Shown here: positions 34,355-42,745 of the stretch, piece by piece | Position numbering within the stretch: position 1 is the stretch's first letter | Layout: each line of letters begins with the position of its first letter | Assembly (NCBI GenBank): GCA_014381785.1 | Contig: JACNKZ010000031.1 | Coordinates: 1 to 48,243, forward strand | Direction: 5' to 3' | Source: Kiritimatiellota bacterium | Lineage (GTDB): Bacteria > Verrucomicrobiota > Kiritimatiellia > Kiritimatiellales > Tichowtungiaceae | DNA: 48,243 nt | Program-made: the position numbers and the translations under genes | Notes under the pieces: generated by a model | The model's input: only the letters and a program-made list of their open reading frames with translations | Database searches by the model: none | What the model was told of the DNA's origin: nothing

Positions 34355-35623
34355 ATGAGCGAGCGCATTGGATTTATCTCAACACGGTTTGCGGGCACGG
34401 ACGGCGTGTCCCTGGAAAGCGCCAAATGGGCCAAAGTGCTTTGGGACTTCGAGCATAAATCCTTCTGGTATGCCGGACTGCTGGATCGCGCCCCGTCGGT
34501 CAGTCATTGCGTGCCGGAGGCGCACTTCGACCACCCCGAAAATCTCTGGATTAATCAGAAAATCTGGGGGCAACATCAGCGCGATCCGATTGTCAGCCGT
34601 CGCATCCATGAAATGGCCAGCTACCTCAAATCGACGCTCTACGAATTTGTCGAGCGGTTCGACATTTCCATACTGGTCGCCCAGAACGCGCTGACGATTC
34701 CGATGAATGTTCCGCTCGGCGTGGCGCTGACCGAATTCATCACTGAAACGCGCATTCCGACCATCGCCCACCATCACGACTTCTACTGGGAGCGCACGCG
34801 CTTTTCTGTCAATGCGGTCAGCGACTACCTCGACTTCGCCTTCCCGCCGCGCCAAAGCGGCATCCAGCATGTAGTCATCAACGAAGCCGCGCAGGAGGAG
34901 CTGGCGTGGCGCAAGGGCGTACCCTCCATTCTGGTGCCGAACGTATTCGACTTTGAAAACACCCCGCCCGCGCCGGACGAGTACACGGCAAACATCCGCT
35001 CCGAACTGGGATTCAGCGCCGATGACATTCTGATTCTGCAGCCGACGCGCATTGTCCCGCGCAAGGGAATCGAGCATTCGATCAAACTGCTCGAAGCCCT
35101 CAACGAGCCGAAGGCCAGGCTGGTGATCTCCCACGCGGCGGGCGATGAGGGCTATGAGTATCGCAACATGCTCTCTGAACTGGCGCACGACTCCGGAGTG
35201 GACCTGCGCTTTATCGACGACCGCATCGGCGATATCCGCAAAAAAAATTCAGCGGGCGAAAAAATGTTCACGCTGTGGGATCTGTATCCACACGTCAACT
35301 TCGTGACCTACCCCAGCCTCTACGAGGGCTTCGGCAACGCATTCCTCGAAGCGATGTTCTTCAAGCTGCCGATCCTTATCAACCGCTACGCCATCTTCGC
35401 GCGCGACATCGAACCGAAAGGCTTCCGCGTTCCGCTGATGGACGGCTATCTCACCAAACACGTGATCGAAGAGGTGCGCCGCCTGCTCGCCGATCCCGAA
35501 TACTGCCGCCAGACCGTCGAGCATAACTACGCCGTCGCGCGCCGCTTCTACAGCTACGCCCTGCTGCGCCGCCGTCTGCGCACCATGATCACCAATGTAT
35601 CGGGGGTGGAAAACCATGATTAA
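34355..35623 (+). CDS. GT4-family glycosyltransferase of the osmolyte locus
   Basis: The 422-residue GT-B protein starts MSERIGFISTRFAGTDGVSLE, with the glycine/Ser turn of GT4 enzymes. Other motifs are APTIAHHHDFYWERTRF-like acceptor-side sequence (IPTIAHHHDFYWERTRF), QPTRIVPRKGI and the donor-binding YPSLYEGFGNAFLEA (EX7E). The stop overlaps the GH13_18 start by eight bases, giving tight coupling. Beside gpgS, a GT4 of this kind could add mannose to glucosylglycerate, as the mannosylglucosylglycerate enzymes of Petrotoga and Rhodopirellula do. That is inference; another acceptor is possible. Confidence 0.85.
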   Translation: MSERIGFISTRFAGTDGVSLESAKWAKVLWDFEHKSFWYAGLLDRAPSVSHCVPEAHFDHPENLWINQKIWGQHQRDPIVSRRIHEMASYLKSTLYEFVERFDISILVAQNALTIPMNVPLGVALTEFITETRIPTIAHHHDFYWERTRFSVNAVSDYLDFAFPPRQSGIQHVVINEAAQEELAWRKGVPSILVPNVFDFENTPPAPDEYTANIRSELGFSADDILILQPTRIVPRKGIEHSIKLLEALNEPKARLVISHAAGDEGYEYRNMLSELAHDSGVDLRFIDDRIGDIRKKNSAGEKMFTLWDLYPHVNFVTYPSLYEGFGNAFLEAMFFKLPILINRYAIFARDIEPKGFRVPLMDGYLTKHVIEEVRRLLADPEYCRQTVEHNYAVARRFYSYALLRRRLRTMITNVSGVENHD

Positions 35624-37340
35624 AAATCTGTCATCCCGACTGCTCGGAGAAATGCGCGGACGCTTCAACCGCCTCTACGGCGCACGACGCGCCGACCAGT
35701 GCGTCGAACGGCTCGCCGCCATGATCGGCCGCTACGGCATCGGCTATAACCGCCTCTCCACCGACCCGCGCTGGGATGAAAAACGCACGGTGCTGATCAC
35801 CTACGGCGATATGGTTCGGCGCGAAGGCGAACGCCCGCTGACCACACTGAAGCACTTTGCCGACCGCCACCTGTGCGATGTCATCGACAGCATCCATATT
35901 CTGCCCTTCTGCCCGTGGTCGTCCGACGACGGCTTCTCGGTGATCAACTACCGGCAAGTCAGCCCCGACCTCGGCCGCTGGAAGGATGTGCAAGCCGTCG
36001 GCGACAACTTCAACCTCATGTTCGATATCGTCCTCAACCACTGCTCGCGCTGGAGCGAATGGTTCCGCAACTACACCGCGGGCATCGCACCGCACCGCGA
36101 CTATTTCATCGAAATGGATCCAAAGACCGATCTCTCAGCGGTCGTGCGCCCGCGCAACACCCCGGTGCTGACACCCGTCCATAAAAATCTGGACGAAGCA
36201 CACGTCTGGGCCACCTTCAGCGCCGACCAGATCGACCTCAACTTCGCCAACCCCGATGTCCTCTTCGAATTTTTCGACATCCTGCTTCTCTATCTCTCCA
36301 TGGGTGCGCGCATCTTCCGGCTCGATGCCATCGCCTACCTCTGGAAACAGCCCGGCACCGCCTGCATCCACCTCGAACAGACGCACGAAGTCGTTAAACT
36401 CTTCCGCAACCTGCTCGATATGATCGCGCCCGAGGCCGTGCTGCTCACCGAAACCAATGTCCCGCACGAAGAAAACATCTCCTACTTCGGCCACGGGAAC
36501 GAGGCGCACATGGTCTACCAGTTCAGCCTGCCGCCCCTGCTACTGCACGCGCTCACCACCGACCGCGCCGACCACCTCACCGCGTGGGCGCAAAGGGTTT
36601 CAGCCTGCCCTGAAAACTGCACCTACCTCAACTTCACCGCCTCGCACGACGGCATCGGCGTGCGCCCGCTGACCGGACTCATTCCGGACGAAGAGCTCGC
36701 CGCGCTCGTCGAGCACGTCAAAGCGCAGGGTGGCGAAGTCTCCACTAAATGCAACTCCGACGGCTCCGAAAGCCCGTACGAACTGAACATCACCTACTTC
36801 GACGCGCTCGGCGGCGACGAACATCAGGTCGACCGCTTCCTCTGCTCGCAGACCGTCATGCTCGGCCTCAAAGGCGTTCCCGCCATCTACTTCCACAGCC
36901 TCACCGCAACGCCCAACGACCGCGACGGCGTAAACTCCTCCGGCCGCGCGCGCTCCATCAACCGCAAAAAATGGAATGCGGACGAACTGGAAAACGAACT
37001 CAACGGAAACGGAGCCACGGCCAAGGTCTTCACCGAATACCGCCGCCGTATCCAGATCCGCACCCGCCACGCCGCCTTCCACCCCGACGCCCATCAGCGG
37101 GTGGTTGAGCTCGGCGACGGTCTTTTCGGTTTTGTGCGCGTCTCCGTGGACGGCTCGGAAATCATCGCCTGCGTCAGCAACATTTCCAGAGTTCGGAAAA
37201 CGCTCAAGGTCGACAGCCATCTCCCCGAGCTCGATTCTCCCAAACCGCTCACCGACCTGCTCTCCGGCGCCCGCACCTCTGGCGCGGACAAACAAATCCC
37301 CCTCGAGCCCTACCAGACCGTTTGGTTAACTGCCGGCTAA
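35616..37340 (+). CDS. GH13_18 phosphorylase, probably glucosylglycerate phosphorylase
   Basis: Sucrose-phosphorylase-like enzymes cleave alpha-glucosides with phosphate to glucose-1-phosphate. Motifs in order: IHILPFCPWSSDDGFSVINY, FDIVLNH, FRLDAIAYLWK (nucleophile Asp237), LLTETNVPHEEN (acid/base Glu279) and TASHDGIGVRP (Asp345). The 574-residue length fits subfamily 18. Gene pairing with gpgS favours glucosylglycerate over sucrose or glucosylglycerol. The start is at MIKNLSSRLL, with GGGGGTGGA before it. A palindrome near the C-terminus encodes ISRVRKT. Substrate choice would need the acceptor-loop residues compared with characterised enzymes. Confidence 0.88.
   Translation: MIKNLSSRLLGEMRGRFNRLYGARRADQCVERLAAMIGRYGIGYNRLSTDPRWDEKRTVLITYGDMVRREGERPLTTLKHFADRHLCDVIDSIHILPFCPWSSDDGFSVINYRQVSPDLGRWKDVQAVGDNFNLMFDIVLNHCSRWSEWFRNYTAGIAPHRDYFIEMDPKTDLSAVVRPRNTPVLTPVHKNLDEAHVWATFSADQIDLNFANPDVLFEFFDILLLYLSMGARIFRLDAIAYLWKQPGTACIHLEQTHEVVKLFRNLLDMIAPEAVLLTETNVPHEENISYFGHGNEAHMVYQFSLPPLLLHALTTDRADHLTAWAQRVSACPENCTYLNFTASHDGIGVRPLTGLIPDEELAALVEHVKAQGGEVSTKCNSDGSESPYELNITYFDALGGDEHQVDRFLCSQTVMLGLKGVPAIYFHSLTATPNDRDGVNSSGRARSINRKKWNADELENELNGNGATAKVFTEYRRRIQIRTRHAAFHPDAHQRVVELGDGLFGFVRVSVDGSEIIACVSNISRVRKTLKVDSHLPELDSPKPLTDLLSGARTSGADKQIPLEPYQTVWLTAG
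37184..37198. repeat. Dispersed palindrome copy (one mismatch) inside the GH13_18 gene
   Basis: Core TTCCA-GAGTT-CGGAA with flanking T and AA, read as SRVRK in the C-terminal beta domain. Confidence 0.75.
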
Positions 37341-37366
37341 CAACGGAGTTCCGGGGGGGGGTGAAA

Positions 37367-37831
37367 TCAGTCGCGTGAATACCAGACTTTGACTTCGCGA
37401 TGCTGAACACCCCAGTTTTCGCCGGATCGGTGCTGCCAGAAAAAAAGGTCGAGGTGGCGGCCTTTGATGTCGCCGCCGGTGTCGCGGGCGATGCCGAAAC
37501 CGTAGCCGGGAATGTAAAATTTTGTTCCCATCGGGAAAAGCTTCGGATCGACAGCGACGGTGCCGGGGCGCGCCATGCGGCTGCTAGCGGTCTGACCGAT
37601 GATTTTGAATTTTCCTTTGCGCGGGCCGGAGGCGGAAACCGGCATTCCGAGCCAGTTGAATTTCCAGCTGCAGCATTTCGCGCAGGCGCAGTAGCCGGTG
37701 AGCTTCATTTCGATAACGGCATCGGGCTTGCGCAACGGCGGGACGATCAAATGACAGCGCGCGAGAACCAGCAGGTAGAGCACCCCGGCTCCGATCAGAT
37801 AAAGCTTCCACTGTTTGCGCCGCGGTTTCAT
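37367..37831 (-). CDS. 3D (Asp-Asp-Asp) domain protein with N-terminal membrane anchor
   Basis: The 154-residue protein has one hydrophobic helix (YLIGAGVLYLLVLARC, about 10-26). It then has a 3D domain of the double-psi-barrel type: GYCACAKCCSW, GTVAVDPKLFPMGTKFYIPGYG and ARDTGGDIKGRHLDLFF with the three aspartates. Such domains occur in lytic transglycosylase MltA and spore/cortex proteins, so cell-wall remodelling is likely. The start is MKPRRKQWK; the open frame continues 39 codons upstream, but those codons (VGQASSLS...RLEACPTLG) are the translated inverted repeat and not gene sequence. Convergent with the GH13_18 gene. Confidence 0.87.
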   Translation of the reverse strand: MKPRRKQWKLYLIGAGVLYLLVLARCHLIVPPLRKPDAVIEMKLTGYCACAKCCSWKFNWLGMPVSASGPRKGKFKIIGQTASSRMARPGTVAVDPKLFPMGTKFYIPGYGFGIARDTGGDIKGRHLDLFFWQHRSGENWGVQHREVKVWYSRD

Positions 37832-37850
37832 TGGAAAAAGATACCCCAAC

Positions 37851-37924
37851 GTGGGACAGGCTTCCAGCCTGTCTGCACACGCAATGGACCGAACCACCGC
37901 AGACAGGCTGGAAGCCTGTCCCAC
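37851..37924. repeat. Long perfect inverted repeat
   Basis: Two 26-base arms (37851-37876 and 37899-37924), beginning GTGGGACAGGCTTCCAGCCT and ending AGGCTGGAAGCCTGTCCCAC, flank a 22-base loop. Each arm also folds on itself (ACAGGCT-TCC-AGCCTGT). Translated, it gives the VGQASSLS / RLEACPT peptide that I know as a false N-terminus in many PVC-bacterial proteins. The type is therefore a widespread dispersed element. Confidence 0.9.
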
Positions 37925-37927
37925 ATT

Positions 37928-37965
37928 AAAAAAACCCGGTTTTTCCAAACATTGGAAAAACCGGG
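37928..37965 (-). terminator. Intrinsic terminator of the etf-trxB-acd operon, built on a palindrome
   Basis: CCCGGTTTTTCCA (37935-37947) and TGGAAAAACCGGG (37953-37965) form a perfect 13-bp stem with loop AACAT. Read leftward it is followed by TTTTTTTAATG. The core is an exact TTCCA-N5-TGGAA element (37943-37957) framed by CCGGG. Confidence 0.9.
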
Positions 37966-37973
37966 CTTCAACT

Positions 37974-38012
37974 TTCCAATGCTTGGAAAAGAAGGGTGCA
38001 GGCTCAGCCTGC
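37974..38012. repeat. Composite repeat: palindrome plus module C
   Basis: TTCCA-ATGCT-TGGAA (37974-37988), AAGAA, then GGGTGCAGGCTCAGCCTGC (37994-38012), the exact reverse complement of 8239-8257. Order and spacing also match 8239-8280. It ends on the first base of the acyl-CoA dehydrogenase stop codon. Confidence 0.88.
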
Positions 38013-39181
38013 TATTTGGCTTTGGAGGCGTACTCTTTGATGAGCGCCGCGCCAATGACGTCGCGCTGGATCTGGTTGGTGCCTTCGTAGATCTGGAGGA
38101 TCTTGGCGTCGCGCATCATTTTCTCAGCCGGATATTCTTTCATGAAGCCGTAACCGCCGAGCACCTGCACGGCGTCGGTGGTGACGGACATGGCGACATC
38201 GCCAGCGTAGCATTTGCACATGGCAGAGATTTTGGAAACATCTTTGGTTCCAGCATCAATGGTGTTGCAGGCGGCGTAGGTGATGGCGCGGGCAGTCTCC
38301 ACTTTCATGGCCATGTCGGCGAGCATCCACTGCAGGCCCTGGTTGGCGATGATCGGTTTGCCAAACTGGTGGCGGACACGGGCGTAGTCAACGGCCATAT
38401 CGAGCGCACCCTGTGCAAGACCAACACCCTGCGCGGCGATACCCGGGCGGGAGATGTCGAACGTTTTCATGGCGAGCAGGAAACCCATGCCTTCGCGTCC
38501 GATGAGGTTTTCCGCCGGAACTTCGCAGTCCTGGAAGATGAGCTCGCGGGTGGCGGAGGCGCGGATACCGAGTTTGTCTTCTTTTTTACCGAATTCAAAA
38601 CCGGGGGTTCCTTTTTCGACGATAAAACAGGAGACGCCGCGGGCGCCTTTGGCTTTGTTGGTGACCGCAAGGATGGTGTAGGTGTCAGCTTCGCCGCCGT
38701 TGGTAATCCACTGCTTGGTGCCGTTAAGAATGTATTTGTCGCCTTTTTTGACCGCGGTGGTGGCGATGCCGCCCGCGTCGGAACCGGCGTTCGGCTCAGT
38801 CAGACCAAAGGCGGCCCATTTTTCACCCGTAGCGAGCGGGGCGAGATATTTCTTCTTCTGCTCTTCGGATCCGCCGATGATGATCGGGTCGGCGCCGAGG
38901 GCGTTCGCGGCGAAGGAGACGGAAACACCGATACAGTATTTACTGAGGGTTTCAACGGCGACGCTGAAGCCGAGGTGGCCCATGTGCATGCCGCCGTACG
39001 CTTCGTCGATATACAGGCCCATCATGTCCATCTGCGCCAGCTCGTTGAGCAGGTCGGCAGGAAAAATTCCTTTTTCGTCCAGTTCCGCGCGAACCGGAAG
39101 AATGCGTTCACGACCGAATTCGTCGAGCATATCGCGAACTTCAATCTGCTCCTCGGTTAAACCCCAATTGATTTCTGACAT
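38012..39181 (-). CDS. Acyl-CoA dehydrogenase
   Basis: FAD enzyme that oxidises an acyl-CoA to the enoyl-CoA and passes electrons to ETF. In 389 residues it shows FGLTEPNAGSDAGG, KQWITNGGEADTY, GYGFMKEYPAEKMMRDAKI and the catalytic-base region QIYEGTNQIQR with its Glu. This matches the short-chain/butyryl-CoA group most closely, but chain length is not certain. It is the last gene of a leftward operon with etfB, etfA and trxB, 15 bases after trxB. The complete ETF beside it supports a working electron-bifurcating or beta-oxidation step. Confidence 0.95.
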   Translation of the reverse strand: MSEINWGLTEEQIEVRDMLDEFGRERILPVRAELDEKGIFPADLLNELAQMDMMGLYIDEAYGGMHMGHLGFSVAVETLSKYCIGVSVSFAANALGADPIIIGGSEEQKKKYLAPLATGEKWAAFGLTEPNAGSDAGGIATTAVKKGDKYILNGTKQWITNGGEADTYTILAVTNKAKGARGVSCFIVEKGTPGFEFGKKEDKLGIRASATRELIFQDCEVPAENLIGREGMGFLLAMKTFDISRPGIAAQGVGLAQGALDMAVDYARVRHQFGKPIIANQGLQWMLADMAMKVETARAITYAACNTIDAGTKDVSKISAMCKCYAGDVAMSVTTDAVQVLGGYGFMKEYPAEKMMRDAKILQIYEGTNQIQRDVIGAALIKEYASKAK

Positions 39182-39196
39182 AATACTTCTCCTTGG

Positions 39197-40123
39197 TTAA
39201 TCCTGTTTCATACTTTCCAAATAGCGTTCCGCTTCGATCGATGCCGCGCAACCGGTTCCGGCGGCGGTGATGGCTTGACGATAGACGGAGTCCTGCACAT
39301 CGCCGGCAGCAAAAACACCTTCGATGTTGGTGCGGGTGCTGTTGGCGATCAAATAGCCGGTGGGGCCGGTGTTGAGCTGCCCGATGAAGGGGGCGGTGTT
39401 CGGTTTGTGGCCGATGGCAACAAACACCCCGGTTACATCAAGCTGAGATATTTCGTTCGTTTTAACGTTACGAACCTTGAGGCCGGTGACTTCGTTCTTT
39501 TCGACGTCGAGCACTTCCTCGATGACGGTGTCCCAAAGCACTTCGACTTTCGGATGCGCCTGCACGCGGTCCGCCATGATCGGCGAAGCGCGGAACTGGT
39601 CGCGGCGATGAATGACGGTGACTTTGGATGCAAAATGGGTGAGGAAAAGTGCGTCTTCCATGGCGGTGTCGCCGCCGCCGACCACGGCGACGGGCACGTC
39701 GCGGTAGAAGGAGCCGTCGCAAGTGGCACAGCCGGAGACCCCGCGGCCGATCAGCTTCTGCTCGGACTCGATGCCGAGGTACTGCGCACTCGCGCCGGTG
39801 GCAATGATGATGCTCTGCGCTTCAATTGTTTCGCCATCGGTGAGCGTGAGCGTCATCGGGCGGCAGGTCAGGCAAGCCTCCGTGACCTCCCCGCCTTTAA
39901 AGCGGCTGCCGAAGCGTTCGGCCTGTTTGCGGGTCAGCGCCATTAGCTCCGTTCCGTCGATCCCTTCGGGAAATCCCGGGTAGTTTTCGATTTCGGCGGT
40001 GGTGGTGAGCTGCCCGCCGGGCTGGAAGCCTTCAATCACCAACGGATCGAGGTTGGCCCGCGCCGCATAAACCGCGGCGGTCAGACCGGCAGGCCCCGTT
40101 CCGATGATGACTAACTTTTCCAT
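39197..40123 (-). CDS. trxB: Thioredoxin reductase
   Basis: NADPH/FAD flavoprotein that reduces thioredoxin. The 308-residue sequence has the N-terminal FAD fold IIGTGPAGLTAAVYAARA, the redox-active CATC, the NADPH site VVGGGDTAMEDALFL plus HRRDQFRAS, and the C-terminal TNIEGVFAAGDVQD. It lies four bases downstream of etfA and 15 upstream of acd in the same operon. That placement is unusual and may tie thiol redox balance to flavin electron transfer. Confidence 0.96.
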   Translation of the reverse strand: MEKLVIIGTGPAGLTAAVYAARANLDPLVIEGFQPGGQLTTTAEIENYPGFPEGIDGTELMALTRKQAERFGSRFKGGEVTEACLTCRPMTLTLTDGETIEAQSIIIATGASAQYLGIESEQKLIGRGVSGCATCDGSFYRDVPVAVVGGGDTAMEDALFLTHFASKVTVIHRRDQFRASPIMADRVQAHPKVEVLWDTVIEEVLDVEKNEVTGLKVRNVKTNEISQLDVTGVFVAIGHKPNTAPFIGQLNTGPTGYLIANSTRTNIEGVFAAGDVQDSVYRQAITAAGTGCAASIEAERYLESMKQD

Positions 40124-40127
40124 GCCG

Positions 40128-41126
40128 CTACGCTTTCAAGGCTTCGATCTGTTTGGTGAATTCCGGCACCACTTCGTGCAGGTCGCCGACCAGACCGAAG
40201 TCGGCCACGTCGAAGATCGGTGCGTCCGGATCTTTGTTGATTGCAATGATAAGATCCGCGCTCTGCATACCGGCCAGATGCTGAATGGCTCCCGAAATTC
40301 CGCAGGCCACATAAATGAGCGGGCACACGGTTTTACCGGTCTGCCCAACCTGGTGGTGATGGGAAATCCAGCCCGCGTCGACCGTGGCGCGCGAGGCGCC
40401 GACCGCGCCGCCGAGCGTGCTGGCCAATTTCTCGATTTTGTCGAAGTTTTCCGGCCCGCCGATTCCGCGTCCGCCGGACACGATGTATTCCGCCGCTTTA
40501 AGATCAACCATGTTGATTTCTTCTTCGACGCTTTCGATGCGCTTCATGCGCTCGGGAACATCGGACAGATCGACGGTGATATCAACCACCTCGCCGGTTT
40601 CGGCTTCGCCGACCTTTTCCTTTTTGAAGACGTTAGAGCGCACGGTCGCCATCTGCGGCCGGTGATCCGGACAGATGATGGTGGCCATGATGTTTCCGCC
40701 GAACGCGGGACGCGTCTGGAGGAGAATGTTGCGCTCGGTGTCGAAGTCGAGCTCGGTGCAGTCGGCGGTGAGGCCGGCCCATCCCATCACGGCGACGGTC
40801 GGGGCAATGCTGCGTCCGATGGTGCTGGCGCCGTAGAGCACAATTTCCGGCTCTTCGGATTTCAGCAACTGATCGACCACTTTGGCGAAGTAATCGTTCT
40901 GGTAGGTGACCAGCTTGGGGTCTTCCACATTGTAGATCTTCTTGGCCCCGTAGTTGAACAGCTCCTGATGCATCGGCTTGCCATCGGCGGAAGCCAGTAG
41001 CGCACAGAGGGTGAAACCCGATTTCTCGGCCAACTTGCGTCCTTCGGAAAGAAGCTCGAACACTGTGCCGGCCAGTTTGCCGTTTTCCTGTTCCGCGTAT
41101 ACCCAGATTTCTTTTTTGGTGCTCAT
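40128..41126 (-). CDS. etfA: Electron transfer flavoprotein subunit alpha
   Basis: The alpha subunit holds FAD and accepts electrons from acyl-CoA dehydrogenases. The 332-residue protein has the N-terminal ETF domain (EIWVYAEQENGKL, about 1-190) and the C-terminal FAD-binding domain with VSGGRGIGGPENF, GQTGKTVCPLIYVACGISGA and NKDPDAPIFDVADFGLVGD. All binding motifs are intact. Its start overlaps the etfB stop by four bases, so the subunits are made together. Confidence 0.97.
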   Translation of the reverse strand: MSTKKEIWVYAEQENGKLAGTVFELLSEGRKLAEKSGFTLCALLASADGKPMHQELFNYGAKKIYNVEDPKLVTYQNDYFAKVVDQLLKSEEPEIVLYGASTIGRSIAPTVAVMGWAGLTADCTELDFDTERNILLQTRPAFGGNIMATIICPDHRPQMATVRSNVFKKEKVGEAETGEVVDITVDLSDVPERMKRIESVEEEINMVDLKAAEYIVSGGRGIGGPENFDKIEKLASTLGGAVGASRATVDAGWISHHHQVGQTGKTVCPLIYVACGISGAIQHLAGMQSADLIIAINKDPDAPIFDVADFGLVGDLHEVVPEFTKQIEALKA

Positions 41127-41908
41127 AGGACCTTCTTCTCCCGCAGTTTGAAAATGAGTTCTTTAACCATGTCAGCCGGCTCACCAGAGAGGATCTCCTT
41201 GTTGAGCTTAATCGGTGGAGCAAATACCTTGTTCACTTTGGTGGGCGAACCGCTCAGGCCGATCTTTTCCTCGTCGGGGTTGAGGTCGTCAAAACCCCAA
41301 CAGGGGATCTCGGCTTTTTTGGCCGCCAGTTTTTTGCGCAGGTTGGGCATCCGAAGCTCGTTGGCTTCTTTCACCACGGTCAGCGCGGCAGGTTTTTCAA
41401 TTTCCCAGAGGTTGTACCCGCGGTCGGTCACCTGCTTGACGCGGAAGCCGTTTTCGGTCACTTCGCACTCTTTGGCGTAGGTGATCATCGGCACACCGTA
41501 GAAGTGGGCAACGCCCGGTCCCACCTGCGCGGTGTCGCCGTCGATGGCCTGTTTCCCGAAAAGGATCAAATCGATCGGCTCTTTAATTTTTTTGAGCGCC
41601 AGCGTCAGGGTGTAAGAAGTCGCCCAGGTATCCGCGCCGCCGAATTTGCGGTCAGATACTAAAATCGCTTCGTCAGCACCTAATGAGAGGGCGGTACGAA
41701 GCGCTTCTTCGGCCTGCGGCGGTCCCATCGAAACGACCGTAACTTTTCCGCCGTGTTTGTCCTTCAACTGAAGCGCCATTTCGAGGGCGTTCTCATCGAA
41801 GGGGTTGATAATACTCGGCACGCCGGCACGGTTGAGACGGTTTGTCTCACGGTCAATGGTGACCTTATCCGAATCGGGTACCTGCTTAATGCAGACCACA
41901 ATGTTCAT
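41123..41908 (-). CDS. etfB: Electron transfer flavoprotein subunit beta
   Basis: First gene of the etf operon, 261 residues. It begins MNIVVCIKQVPDSDKV and contains NPFDENALEMALQLKD, VVSMGPPQAEEALRTALSLGADEAILVSD and LILFGKQAIDGDTAQVGP, the AMP/nucleotide-binding ETF beta pattern. The start is chosen at this Met because AAGGAAGG stands just before it and homology begins there. A clear promoter is present upstream. Confidence 0.97.
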   Translation of the reverse strand: MNIVVCIKQVPDSDKVTIDRETNRLNRAGVPSIINPFDENALEMALQLKDKHGGKVTVVSMGPPQAEEALRTALSLGADEAILVSDRKFGGADTWATSYTLTLALKKIKEPIDLILFGKQAIDGDTAQVGPGVAHFYGVPMITYAKECEVTENGFRVKQVTDRGYNLWEIEKPAALTVVKEANELRMPNLRKKLAAKKAEIPCWGFDDLNPDEEKIGLSGSPTKVNKVFAPPIKLNKEILSGEPADMVKELIFKLREKKVL

Positions 41909-41942
41909 AAACCTTCCTTTCAAAATAGACAAAGAAGCTGAT

Positions 41943-41971
41943 GTTATAGTGATTCAGAGCGCTTCTCTCAA
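41943..41971 (-). promoter_or_regulatory. Promoter of the etfB-etfA-trxB-acd operon
   Basis: Minus strand TTGAGA (41971-41966), a 17-base spacer and TATAAC (41948-41943), about 35 bases before the etfB start. Confidence 0.6.
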
Positions 41972-41996
41972 GCCGAATCCCCCTTGATTGCAACTG

Positions 41997-42080
41997 GAAT
42001 TGTGGAACAAGGGAGTGGTGGAGTAATGGAAAAAAGTTGTCCAGCCATCCAGTACTCCAGCAATCCAGTATTCCATGAAT
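41997..42080. repeat. Probable dispersed repeat in the etfB/lipoprotein gap
   Basis: AATTGTGGAACAAGGGAGTGG, truncated here at 20: AATTGTGGAACAAGGGAGTG, is followed by GTCCAGCCATCCAGTACTCC and AGCAATCCAGTATTCC, a run of short near-repeats (CCAGNNNTCCAG). Sequences of this type recur as dispersed elements in several phyla. No second copy is in this window. Confidence 0.35.
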
Positions 42081-42089
42081 GAATTTCGG

Positions 42090-42118
42090 TTGCCTGCCCC
42101 TGATGAATGCTTTATTTT
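42090..42118 (+). promoter_or_regulatory. Promoter of the lipoprotein gene
   Basis: TTGCCT (42090-42095), a 17-base spacer and TATTTT (42113-42118), 40 bases before the ATG. Confidence 0.5.
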
Positions 42119-42158
42119 GCAACCGATTAGGACGTAGATTAAAAAAGGAGTTTTGATT

Positions 42159-42743
42159 ATGAAAAAATCACTGTTTTGCATCACCTGCCTCATCACCGCC
42201 ATCCTGCTCGCCGGATGCTCCAGCACACCGGCATCTAAAGCCAAAGCGCAGCGGCCGCTCTTTAACGACTTTCAGGAAATGTCCACTGAAGTCCTTGAAT
42301 CCGGCGGCCTCGCCGTCGTAGGGATCGGCGAGTCCAAAAGTCTCGAACTCGCTCTGAACAAAGCCAAAACCCGCGGCCGCGTCGAACTGGCCCAAATGCT
42401 CAAAACCAAAATCGAGGCCCTGCTGAAAGATTTCGTTGAGGAAACCGGACTGGCCGAAACCGCCCAAATTCTCGCGCAGTTCAGCAGCACCGCTCAGGCC
42501 ATTACCAGCCAGGAAATCCAGGGCAGCGTCGCCAAAGAGCTGAAATATGAAATTATCAACGACACCGTCACTGCCTATGCCTTGATGGAACTTGATCCCA
42601 AACTGGTGATGAACCAGCTTGAAAAAGAGGAAGAGCTCTACACCCGCTTCCGCGCCACCAAGGCATTCGAAAGCCTCGACGCCGAAATCAAGGAATATGA
42701 AGCCTACAAAAAAGCGCAGGTGGACGCTCTAATGGCGCAATAG
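42159..42743 (+). CDS. LPP20-like lipoprotein
   Basis: Lipobox LAGC (Cys20) after a short hydrophobic segment marks a lipoprotein of 194 residues. The mature part begins SSTPASKAKAQRP and carries GLAVVGIGESKSLELALNKAKTRGRVELAQML, a pattern like LPP20-family lipoproteins, then mainly helix rich in Glu, Gln and Lys to the end. AAGGAG stands 8 bases before the ATG. It is monocistronic with its own promoter. Function unknown; an envelope location is likely. Confidence 0.82.
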   Translation: MKKSLFCITCLITAILLAGCSSTPASKAKAQRPLFNDFQEMSTEVLESGGLAVVGIGESKSLELALNKAKTRGRVELAQMLKTKIEALLKDFVEETGLAETAQILAQFSSTAQAITSQEIQGSVAKELKYEIINDTVTAYALMELDPKLVMNQLEKEEELYTRFRATKAFESLDAEIKEYEAYKKAQVDALMAQ

Positions 42744-42745
42744 GC

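Noticed and set aside
37400-39160. Open frame of nearly 600 codons antisense to the 3D-domain and acyl-CoA dehydrogenase genes
   Set aside because: It runs through two clear genes and the inverted repeat, and its composition is typical of antisense translation.
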